NCBI GenBank assembly: GCA_012518325.1
Contig: JAAYSR010000120.1
Coordinates: 1-5,683 of the forward strand
DNA length: 5,683 nt
Direction: 5' to 3'
Origin: Bacillota bacterium
GTDB lineage: Bacteria; Bacillota; Limnochordia; Darwinibacteriales; Darwinibacteriaceae
In this document: positions 1-5,647 of the stretch, in pieces
Position numbering within the stretch: the stretch's first letter is position 1
How the letters are laid out: each line of letters opens with the position of its first letter
Notes under the pieces: model-generated
What the model was told of the DNA's origin: nothing
The model's database searches: none
What the model saw: the letters and a program-made list of their open reading frames with translations, nothing else
Made by a program: the position numbers and the translations under genes

Positions 1-252
1 GTCCTGCACATTACCCATCACATGGATGAGGTGATCGGGGCAGACCGGGTGATCGTAATGGATGAAGGGCGTATTGTACTGCAGGGCACCCCCCGGGAAG
101 TCTTCAGTCAGGTGGAGCTCTTGCGCAGACTCCATTTGGATGTTCCGCAGGTGACTGATTTGGCGGAACGCCTGAGAAATCGCGGCTGTTCAGTTCCTCA
201 GGGAATACTGACTGTAAATGAAATGGTGATGCTGTTATGTCCATCCGATTAG
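1..252 (+). CDS. ecfA1: Energy-coupling factor transporter ATPase EcfA1, C-terminal part (5' end outside window)
   Basis: This is the last 83 residues of an ABC ATPase, open from the first base and ending at TAG 250-252. The fragment begins just before the H-loop (ITHHMDE, residues 4-10), so Walker A, signature and Walker B motifs lie upstream of the window. After the H-loop come the usual VIVMDEGRIVLQGTP strand-turn (residues 18-32) and an EVF segment, followed by the C-terminal helical extension typical of cobalt/ECF-type ATPases. The tail closely resembles that of the next gene, ecfA2 (GTP-EVF, LR-L-L-VP, ILTV). EcfA1 pairs with EcfA2 to bind and hydrolyse ATP on the cytoplasmic face of the ECF importer. 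The A1 assignment rests on position: the first ATPase in the order ecfA1-ecfA2-ecfT is conventionally A1. The end of the gene overlaps ecfA2 by 16 nt. Confidence 0.93.
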   Translation, partial: VLHITHHMDEVIGADRVIVMDEGRIVLQGTPREVFSQVELLRRLHLDVPQVTDLAERLRNRGCSVPQGILTVNEMVMLLCPSD

Positions 253-1091
253 AAAATGTTTCTTTCAGTTACCTTGAGGGTACGCCTATGAGTCAAGCCG
301 CGTTGAGGAATGTCAGCCTCGAGATTGAAGACGGCGAGCTTGTGGGGATTATCGGTCCGACAGGTTCGGGAAAGTCCACGCTGATCCAGCATTTTAACGG
401 TTTGCTGAAGCCCGATTCAGGCAAGGTGTTTGTTGACGGTGTGGACTTGACCTTAAAGGATACGCAGCTGCGCCTGATTCGCCAGAAGGTGGGCATGGTC
501 TTTCAGTACCCTGAACACCAGCTTTTTGGCGAGACTGTACTGGAAGATGTGGGCTTTGGACCGCGCAATATTGGACTGTCAGACGAGGATGTGATTCAGC
601 GGGTACGGGAAGCACTGGCCTATGTCGGTTTGGACTTTGAGGCGATTAAGGACAAATCGCCCTTTGAGCTCAGCGGTGGTCAGAAGCGCAGAGTTGCTAT
701 CGCCGGTGTGTTGGCTATGCGTCCCTCGGTCCTGGTCCTTGACGAACCTACAGCCGGCCTGGATCCGGAAGGCAGAGAGGAGATCCTGGCTGAAATCAGC
801 CAGCTCCACAACGACGGCATTACCGTGGTTCTGGTAACGCACAGCATGGAAGATATCGCACGATTGGCTACCCGGTTAATTGTAATGGACCGGGGAACGG
901 TTGCTCTGGACGGCACCCCGGTGGAAGTCTTCAGAGAAGTGGCCAGGCTCAGGGAACTTGGGCTTGGCGTACCTGAGATAACCGAACTGATGCATGAGCT
1001 CAAGGCCAGGGGCCTGGATGTGAGAACCGATATCCTGACTGTGCCGGAGGCTGAAGAGGAGATCATAAGAGTAATGGGGTGGCGGAAATGA
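237..1091 (+). CDS. ecfA2: Energy-coupling factor transporter ATPase EcfA2
   Basis: A complete 284-residue ABC ATPase with every expected motif: Walker A GPTGSGKST at 40-48, Q-loop glutamine Q90 in VFQYPEHQLF, signature LSGGQ at 145-149, Walker B VLVLDEP at 165-171 with catalytic E170, D-loop GLDP at 174-177 and H-loop H202. The YPEHQLF segment after the Q-loop is typical of ECF/cobalt-type ATPases. The length fits the family (about 280-290). With EcfA1 it powers uptake of a vitamin or metal substrate through EcfT and an S protein. The ATG at 237 lies 16 nt inside ecfA1, no clear Shine-Dalgarno precedes it, and no other in-frame start is nearby, so translation is probably coupled to ecfA1. 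The stop TGA overlaps the ecfT start as ATGA. Confidence 0.96.
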   Translation: MSIRLENVSFSYLEGTPMSQAALRNVSLEIEDGELVGIIGPTGSGKSTLIQHFNGLLKPDSGKVFVDGVDLTLKDTQLRLIRQKVGMVFQYPEHQLFGETVLEDVGFGPRNIGLSDEDVIQRVREALAYVGLDFEAIKDKSPFELSGGQKRRVAIAGVLAMRPSVLVLDEPTAGLDPEGREEILAEISQLHNDGITVVLVTHSMEDIARLATRLIVMDRGTVALDGTPVEVFREVARLRELGLGVPEITELMHELKARGLDVRTDILTVPEAEEEIIRVMGWRK

Positions 1092-1885
1092 GGATGTTTC
1101 GAAGTGTGACAATCGGTCAGCACATCCCCGGCGATTCCATTATTCATCGCCTTGACCCCAGGACAAAAATCCTGTCTGCCCTGGCCCTCATCGTTCTTCT
1201 ATTTGTGATTGACGGTTTCGTAGGTTACGGACTGGCAGCCCTGGCCATTGCCCTTGTGGTGCGTGCTTCTAAGATCCCGGGCAGGTTTGTGCTCCGGGGG
1301 ATCAGGCCCCTGATGGTGATTTTGGTGCTCACTTTGGCGCTGCACCTGTTTATGACCGATGGACGGGTCATTTTCCAATTCCTGTTCCTGAAGGTCACCT
1401 GGGAAGGCTTGATCAGGGGGCTTCTGATGGGCACCAGGCTGATTCTCTTGATTATAGGCACATCAATGCTGACGCTGACCACATCTCCAATGCAGCTTAC
1501 CGACGGGATCGAGACCCTGCTGAGGCCCGGCAAGAGGATTGGAATTCCCGCCCACGAGCTGGCTATGATGATGACGATTGCGCTGCGCTTCATTCCTACT
1601 CTCCTGGAAGAGACGGAGAAGATCATGAAAGCCCAGATGGCAAGGGGAGCGGACTTCCAAAGCGGAGGGCTGATGCAGAGGGCAAAAAGCTTGATTCCCC
1701 TGTTGGTCCCCCTCTTTGTAAATGCATTTCGCCGAGCAGATGACCTCGCTATCGCCATGGAGGCCAGGGGCTACCGCGGCGGCGAGGGGCGGACCAAGCT
1801 CAGGGAGCTGCAGTTCCAGCAGCATGATCGCATTGCCCTGATCCTTGTAGCAGCCTTTTCTATCTTGATGGGCTTACTGTTCTAA
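1088..1885 (+). CDS. ecfT: Energy-coupling factor transporter transmembrane protein EcfT
   Basis: A 265-residue membrane protein of the EcfT/CbiQ family. The early LDPRTK motif (22-27) is a family hallmark. Hydrophobic segments are at roughly 28-45, 47-60, 74-89, 108-128 and 249-265. The two Ala-Arg-Gly motifs of the cytoplasmic coupling helices, known to contact the ATPase pair, are present at 185-187 (AQMARGA) and 226-228 (MEARGYRG). EcfT links the EcfA1/EcfA2 dimer to an interchangeable S component in the membrane. I chose ATG 1088, which overlaps the ecfA2 stop as ATGA and has GGGGTGG (1076-1082) 5 nt upstream. A GTG at 1079 would add three residues but has no well-placed ribosome binding site, and ATG 1094 is also possible. 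No S-component gene follows, which fits a shared (group II) ECF module. Confidence 0.95.
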   Translation: MRMFRSVTIGQHIPGDSIIHRLDPRTKILSALALIVLLFVIDGFVGYGLAALAIALVVRASKIPGRFVLRGIRPLMVILVLTLALHLFMTDGRVIFQFLFLKVTWEGLIRGLLMGTRLILLIIGTSMLTLTTSPMQLTDGIETLLRPGKRIGIPAHELAMMMTIALRFIPTLLEETEKIMKAQMARGADFQSGGLMQRAKSLIPLLVPLFVNAFRRADDLAIAMEARGYRGGEGRTKLRELQFQQHDRIALILVAAFSILMGLLF

Positions 1886-1895
1886 GGGGATAGAG

Positions 1896-2636
1896 ATGCA
1901 GACCTATGTTTTGATTGTGCAGTATGACGGTACAGACTACGCAGGATTTCAGGTTCAGCCCGGCCAACGCACGATTCAGGGCGAGCTGGAGGCAGCGTTG
2001 AGCAGGCTTGGGCCGAACTTCATCCGGATCGCCGGCGCGGGCAGAACTGATGCCGGAGTGCACAGTGAAGGCCAGACGGTGAGTTTCCGGGATGATCGGC
2101 TGACAGTGCCTGTAGAGCGGCTTCCATACGCCCTCAACGCCCTGCTTCCCAAAGATATTCGCGTCATCGGCAGCAGGCTGGAAGCTGAAAGCTTCCATGC
2201 ACGTTACAGTGCTCTGGCGAAGACCTACCGCTATCAGATTTATGAGGATGAATTTCCCAATGTCTTTCTGCAGCGGTATGCCTATTGGAGCAGAGAGCCC
2301 CTGAACTGGGAAGCTATCGCGAAATGCAGCAAGCTTTTCATTGGCGAGCATGACTTTGCGGCTTTTGCTTCGAGCGGCAGCAGTGTGAAGACCACAGTTA
2401 GGACGATGCATCAGGTAACGGTAGATGCCAGTGGCCCAGTGAAAACGATTCGTTTCACCGCCGATGGCTTTCTCTACAAGATGGTGCGCAATATCGTGGG
2501 CACCATGGTTGAAGTGGGCCGGGGCAGCTTGAGCCAGGATGATGTGCATTGCATTTTGGCAAGCAGGGACAGGCGCCTTGCCGGAGCCGCCATTGCGCCC
2601 CAGGGGCTGTTCTTGGAAAGCGTAAATTATGGTTGA
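1896..2636 (+). CDS. truA: tRNA pseudouridine(38-40) synthase TruA
   Basis: A 246-residue TruA-family enzyme that isomerises uridine to pseudouridine at positions 38, 39 and 40 of the tRNA anticodon arm in the cytoplasm. It opens with the family strand LIVQYDGTDYAGFQ (6-19) and carries the catalytic motif AGRTDAGVH, with nucleophile D52. KTYRYQIY (109-116) holds the conserved active-site tyrosine (Y111), and DGFLYKMVRNIVGT (190-203) holds the conserved arginine R198. The length is normal for bacteria. AAGGGGA at 1884-1890 sits 5 nt before the ATG and overlaps the ecfT stop, leaving a 10-nt gap between genes, so it is co-transcribed with the ECF genes. Its TGA stop (2634-2636) lies inside the -35 box of the rplM promoter, with no terminator between, so some read-through into rplM is expected. 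Confidence 0.97.
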   Translation: MQTYVLIVQYDGTDYAGFQVQPGQRTIQGELEAALSRLGPNFIRIAGAGRTDAGVHSEGQTVSFRDDRLTVPVERLPYALNALLPKDIRVIGSRLEAESFHARYSALAKTYRYQIYEDEFPNVFLQRYAYWSREPLNWEAIAKCSKLFIGEHDFAAFASSGSSVKTTVRTMHQVTVDASGPVKTIRFTADGFLYKMVRNIVGTMVEVGRGSLSQDDVHCILASRDRRLAGAAIAPQGLFLESVNYG

Positions 2637-2661
2637 CACGGGACCGAGAGTGCGGTAGAAT
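2633..2661 (+). promoter_or_regulatory. Sigma-A-type promoter for rplM-rpsI
   Basis: A perfect -35 hexamer TTGACA (2633-2638), an optimal 17-nt spacer and a -10 hexamer TAGAAT (2656-2661; five of six to TATAAT). No extended -10 TG is present. Transcription should start near 2668-2670, giving an untranslated leader of about 125 nt before rplM. The -35 box contains the truA stop codon. The near-consensus match fits the high expression expected of ribosomal protein genes. It was identified by sequence match only. Confidence 0.85.
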
Positions 2662-2668
2662 GAAACTT

Positions 2669-2792
2669 GGTAATTTTTCTTTAAAAAGCCTTGTGGCAGC
2701 GTATAGCCCCGTTCGCCGCCAAAGTAAGGCTTTCTGCTGGACACTCAGTAGTCAGCATATACTTGTTGGATAAAAAGGGGGGAAATCCCGAA
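2669..2792 (+). promoter_or_regulatory. Structured 5' leader of rplM, candidate L13 autoregulatory leader
   Basis: An approximately 125-nt untranslated leader between the promoter and rplM. It holds a perfect 8-bp inverted repeat, AAAGCCTT (2685-2692) with AAGGCTTT (2726-2733). The stem can continue with GTGGC (2693-2697) against GCCGC (2715-2719, one G-U) and AGCG (2698-2701) against CGTT (2710-2713), leaving a bulge on the 3' side at 2720-2725. A second smaller hairpin pairs TGCT/GAC (2735-2742, one bulged G) with GTCAGCA (2751-2757) around an 8-nt loop. Firmicutes commonly carry a conserved L13 leader at this position, thought to let L13 repress its own rplM-rpsI transcript. Position and structure fit that family, but I could not test the match to its covariance model. 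Confidence 0.6.
2775..2790 (+). promoter_or_regulatory. rplM ribosome binding site with small overlapping hairpin
   Basis: AGGGGGG at 2776-2782 is the purine-rich Shine-Dalgarno tract for rplM, ending 10 nt before its ATG (2793). This spacing is rather long. The last three G (2780-2782) can pair with CCC (2787-2789) across the AAAT loop, which could partly hide the site or shorten the effective spacing to the start codon. The tract fixes the rplM start at 2793. Confidence 0.6.
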
Positions 2793-3227
2793 ATGAAAAC
2801 CTACACAGCAAAACCACAGGAAGTGGAAAGAAAGTGGTATGTAGTTGATGCCGAAGGACAGACTTTAGGCCGTCTGGCGTCGCAAGTAGCTGCGATCCTG
2901 AAGGGTAAGCATAAGCCAATCTATACCCCGCATGTGGATACCGGCGATCACGTCATCGTCATCAACGCGGAGAAAATCCACTTGACTGGCAAGAAGCTGC
3001 AGGACAAGAAGTACTATCGTCACAGTGGATATCCAGGTGGGATTAAATCGGTTACTGCAGGCGAAGTGTTGGAACGCCATCCGGAACGAGTTGTGAAAGC
3101 GGCTGTCTGGGGTATGATTCCCCATAATAAACTAGGCCGTAAGATGATTAAAAAACTGAAGGTCTACGCCGGTGCTGAACATCCCCACGAGGCACAGCAG
3201 CCGGAGACTCTTATTCTGAAGTACTAA
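2793..3227 (+). CDS. rplM: 50S ribosomal protein L13
   Basis: A 144-residue L13 protein, an early-assembling 23S rRNA-binding component of the large ribosomal subunit. The family landmarks are present in order: WYVVDAEGQTLGRLAS at 15-30, KYYRHSGYPGG ending at residue 83, VWGMIPHNKLGR from 105, and the terminal block with HPHEAQQP. The length matches the usual 142-147. The reading frame stays open upstream to 2691, but the ATG at 2793 gives the family N-terminus (MKTYTAK) and follows a G-rich ribosome binding site, so the upstream extension is rejected. It is first in an operon with rpsI, under its own promoter and leader. Codon choice and slightly lower GC than the ECF genes fit a highly expressed gene. 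Confidence 0.98.
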   Translation: MKTYTAKPQEVERKWYVVDAEGQTLGRLASQVAAILKGKHKPIYTPHVDTGDHVIVINAEKIHLTGKKLQDKKYYRHSGYPGGIKSVTAGEVLERHPERVVKAAVWGMIPHNKLGRKMIKKLKVYAGAEHPHEAQQPETLILKY

Positions 3228-3271
3228 ACGAATACAGACCCAATAACCCTAAGTGAAGGGAGGCAGTCGGG

Positions 3272-3676
3272 ATGAATGTTGCTCGTAAGGCAGAAATGAA
3301 TAACGCCACCGGTCGCAGAAAGCATTCCGTGGCTCGTGTAAGGATAATTCCTGGTAATGGCAACATTACCATCAATAAAAGATCAATTGATGAATACTTT
3401 GGTCGCGAAGTGCTGAGAACCATCGTACGTCAGCCTTTAGTACTTACCAACACCGAAGGTAAGTACGACATTATTGTCAATGTACATGGTGGAGGTACAA
3501 CGGGCCAGGCTGGAGCTATCCGTCATGGTATCGCTCGCGCCCTGGTGACTGTTGATGAAGACTTGAGAGGTCCATTGAAGAAGGCGGGATACCTCACAAG
3601 AGATTCGCGTATGAAGGAAAGAAAGAAGTACGGTTTGAAGAAAGCTCGGAGAGCGCCTCAATTCTCCAAGCGCTAA
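3272..3676 (+). CDS. rpsI: 30S ribosomal protein S9
   Basis: A 134-residue S9 protein of the small ribosomal subunit, whose C-terminal tail reaches the P-site tRNA. The core begins ATGRRKHSVARVRI and continues with the glycine-rich GGGTTGQAGAIRHGIARAL block at 73-91. It ends with the conserved RRAPQFSKR tail, whose last residues SKR are the tRNA-contacting end. The start ATG 3272 follows AGGGAGG (3257-3263) with an 8-nt gap. A second ATG at 3296 has only a weak site. The N-terminal stretch before ATGRRK (MNVARKAEMNN) differs from the YYGTGRRK form common in Firmicutes S9. It lies 44 nt after rplM, with no promoter seen between, so the two are one operon. Confidence 0.98.
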   Translation: MNVARKAEMNNATGRRKHSVARVRIIPGNGNITINKRSIDEYFGREVLRTIVRQPLVLTNTEGKYDIIVNVHGGGTTGQAGAIRHGIARALVTVDEDLRGPLKKAGYLTRDSRMKERKKYGLKKARRAPQFSKR

Positions 3677-3696
3677 GCTCATCTTGCAGACCTGTC

Positions 3697-3726
3697 AGCC
3701 CCCGGCCAGTATGGTATGGGGGTTTT
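3697..3726 (+). terminator. Intrinsic terminator of rplM-rpsI
   Basis: AGCCCCC (3697-3703) pairs with GGGGGTT (3718-3724, one G-U). An inner CCA/TGG pairing (3706-3708 with 3712-3714) closes a GTA loop. The downstream T run is TTTTCCTTT (3723-3731), interrupted by CC. It starts 21 nt after the rpsI stop. The T run extends into the stop codon of the convergent dapL gene. On the minus strand the hairpin is not followed by a U run, so it should act mainly for the plus-strand operon. Confidence 0.85.
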
Positions 3727-3729
3727 CCT

Positions 3730-4899
3730 TTATGACAGCCTTGCCATGGCTTCCAGGATATTCTCCCGGCTGCCAAAGGATGAGAATCTGAAAAAGCCTT
3801 CCCCCTGTGCCCCAAATCCTGCCCCAGGGGTTCCGACAATCTGGAACGATGACAGCAGGTATTCAAAGTAGTCCCAGGAAGACATGGAGTCCGGGCACTT
3901 CAGCCAAATGTAGGGGGCATTTTCACCGCCCACATGCCAGATGCCAAGCTGATCCAACTTTTGTGCAATCAGCCTGGCATTTTCCATGTAGTACGCTATG
4001 TTCTCCTTAACCTGTGCCAGGCCTGCATAGGTAAAAACGGCAGCAGCCCCTCTCTGCACGATATAGGACACTCCGTTGAACTTAGTGGTCTGCCTTCTGA
4101 GCCAGAGCCTGTTCAGAGAAACGCCATCGCGCACAAGTTCCTGGGGAACCACTGTATACCCGCAGCGCACTCCCGAAAACCCTGCCGTCTTAGACAGGGA
4201 GCAAAACTCTATGGCACATTCCTTTGCCCCTTCTACTTGGTAGATGCTGGTGGGCAAGGAGGGATCATGAACAAAGGCTTCATAGGCCGCATCAAACAGG
4301 ATTACCGCCGAATTGCTGAGGGCATATTCCACCCAGAGTTTCAGTTCCTCCCTGGTATAAACCGCACCTGTAGGGTTGCTGGGAGAACAGAGATAGATGA
4401 GATCGGGCCTAATCTCGGGGTCAGGCAAAGGCAAGAAGCCGTTTTCAATGTTTCCCTTGGCAGACACTATGTTTCTTCCGGCCATCATGTTTGAATCTGC
4501 ATAAACGGGGTAGGATGGGTCGGGAATCAGGACAGTGTTATCTTCCGAGAAAATATCCAAAATATTGCCCAGGTCGCTTTTGGCGCCGTCGCTGATAAAG
4601 ACTTCGTCCTCGTGGAGGCAGACATTCTTTTTTGCATAATAGCCGCAGATAGCCTGCCGCAAAAAGAGATAGCCCTGTTCATCACCGTAGCCCCGGAAGG
4701 TAGAGGCAGCAGCCATTTCCGCCACTGCTTCCTCCATGGACCTAACCACTTCATCTACAAGGGGCCGGGTGACATCTCCAATTCCCAAGCTGATGATTTT
4801 GCAGTCAGGATTTTTCAAGCGATATTCCTTCACTTTCTGTCCGATAGCGGAGAACAGGTAGCTGTCGGAGAGATTCAAAAGGTGATCATTTACTTTCAA
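3730..4899 (-). CDS. dapL: LL-diaminopimelate aminotransferase DapL (TTG start)
   Basis: A 389-residue PLP-dependent class I/II aminotransferase. DapL converts tetrahydrodipicolinate plus glutamate directly to LL-diaminopimelate, bypassing the acylated DapD/C/E steps toward lysine and peptidoglycan. DapL-like blocks are SLGIGDVTRPL (37-47), YGDEQGYLFLR (71-81), SDGAKSD (103-109), SPSNPTG (172-178, N175), the PLP-ring aspartate D203 with Y206, and SLSKTAGFSGVRCGYTVVP with Schiff-base lysine K237. R371 near the C-terminus fits the substrate-carboxylate arginine. The start is TTG (4899-4897), preceded by AGGGAGGG (4913-4906) with a 6-nt gap. The frame continues upstream to 5142, but that part lies inside nadE and has no family resemblance. 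It overlaps nadE by 14 nt, so the two are probably co-transcribed. A related aminotransferase specificity cannot be fully excluded, but the motif set is strongly DapL. Confidence 0.92.
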   Translation of the reverse strand: MKVNDHLLNLSDSYLFSAIGQKVKEYRLKNPDCKIISLGIGDVTRPLVDEVVRSMEEAVAEMAAASTFRGYGDEQGYLFLRQAICGYYAKKNVCLHEDEVFISDGAKSDLGNILDIFSEDNTVLIPDPSYPVYADSNMMAGRNIVSAKGNIENGFLPLPDPEIRPDLIYLCSPSNPTGAVYTREELKLWVEYALSNSAVILFDAAYEAFVHDPSLPTSIYQVEGAKECAIEFCSLSKTAGFSGVRCGYTVVPQELVRDGVSLNRLWLRRQTTKFNGVSYIVQRGAAAVFTYAGLAQVKENIAYYMENARLIAQKLDQLGIWHVGGENAPYIWLKCPDSMSSWDYFEYLLSSFQIVGTPGAGFGAQGEGFFRFSSFGSRENILEAMARLS

Positions 4900-5635
4900 G
4901 CTGTTCCCTCCCTGGATAAAAAATGGGCAGATGCCTCTTATGTTCGGTAGTGTGATGCAGCTTTTCCATAATCTCCCGTTCATGTATACCCGCTTTTCCC
5001 CGGAGCAAAAAGGAATCGATGCTGCGGTAGGAAAGGCCAAGTTCCTCTTCGTCTGTCTGGCCGTCGAATAAGCCGGCAGAAGGGGGCTTGGAGAGCAGGA
5101 AGTCCGGTGCGCCCAAATAGCGCAGGAAATCCCAGACCTCATTGGCCGTCAAATCCGCAATAACGTTGAAATCACAGGCTCCGTCACCCCACTTGGTGAA
5201 ATAGCCAAGATAAATCTCGCTGCGGTTTCCGGTGCCGGCCACAAGCCGATTTTCACTTGCCGCCACCGCGTAGAGGGCGGCCATTCTCAGCCTCGGCGCA
5301 ATATTGGCCAGGGCGGAGGGGGTAAGCTCCGTTGCGGTGTGCAGAGTCCCAGCCAGAGCTGCTTTTGTTTCTGACAGGTCAACCACTCTAGCTTCGATGT
5401 TATACTGCCGGGCCACCGCTTCTGCGTCAGCCCTGTCGATTGCGTAGTTTCTTCTGGAGCCGCAGGGCATGATCAGACCAACTGTGTTCTCGCAGGCCAT
5501 TTTGCAGAGAATACCCACTAAAGCACTGTCCTTGCCTCCGCTGTTTCCATAGACTATGCCTGCAGCCCCGGCAGAGGCAACCAAGTCTTTGATAAACTGA
5601 ACGCGCTGCTTTGTCTCTAACGCGAAATCTCTCAT
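4886..5635 (-). CDS. nadE: NAD(+) synthetase, ammonia-dependent type
   Basis: A 249-residue enzyme that amidates deamido-NAD+ to NAD+ using ATP and ammonia, the last step of NAD synthesis. The ATP pyrophosphatase P-loop is SGGKDS (32-37). Family blocks follow: IMPCGS (55-60), the NIAPRLRMAALY helix (111-122), GTGNRSEIYLGYFTKWGDG (134-152) and KPPSAGLFDGQTDEEELG (183-200). The glutaminase domain of the longer NAD synthetases is absent. The usual SGGIDS is SGGKDS here, and the lysine often seen after the DLT motif is A164, which may mark a subfamily. I chose ATG 5635, placed 8 nt after AAGGGG (5649-5644). A GTG at 5644 would overlap that binding site. Its end overlaps dapL by 14 nt. Any promoter lies outside the window. 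Confidence 0.93.
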   Translation of the reverse strand: MRDFALETKQRVQFIKDLVASAGAAGIVYGNSGGKDSALVGILCKMACENTVGLIMPCGSRRNYAIDRADAEAVARQYNIEARVVDLSETKAALAGTLHTATELTPSALANIAPRLRMAALYAVAASENRLVAGTGNRSEIYLGYFTKWGDGACDFNVIADLTANEVWDFLRYLGAPDFLLSKPPSAGLFDGQTDEEELGLSYRSIDSFLLRGKAGIHEREIMEKLHHTTEHKRHLPIFYPGREQLESK

Positions 5636-5647
5636 GCTGTTCACCCC

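Noticed and set aside
1225..1758. A 177-codon minus-strand open frame opposite ecfT
   Set aside because: Its composition mirrors the hydrophobic codons of ecfT, and it has no ribosome binding site or family motif.
1860..2744. A 294-codon open frame on the minus strand opposite truA
   Set aside because: truA is complete with catalytic motifs on the plus strand. The antisense frame has no recognisable motif and runs through the rplM promoter and leader, so it is a shadow.
2691..2792. Upstream extension of the rplM reading frame
   Set aside because: It lies in the structured leader, would add 34 residues not seen in L13, and the canonical N-terminus with a ribosome binding site is at 2793.
3934..4494. 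A 186-codon plus-strand open frame opposite dapL
   Set aside because: It is antisense to conserved PLP-enzyme motifs, with no promoter or family resemblance.
4886..4960. Lysine riboswitch or promoter directly ahead of dapL
   Set aside because: The upstream region is nadE coding sequence, and I see neither a riboswitch-like structure nor a convincing -35/-10 pair.
4900..5142. Upstream extension of the dapL reading frame
   Set aside because: It is wholly inside nadE in another frame and lacks aminotransferase character, and the TTG at 4899 has a much better ribosome binding site.
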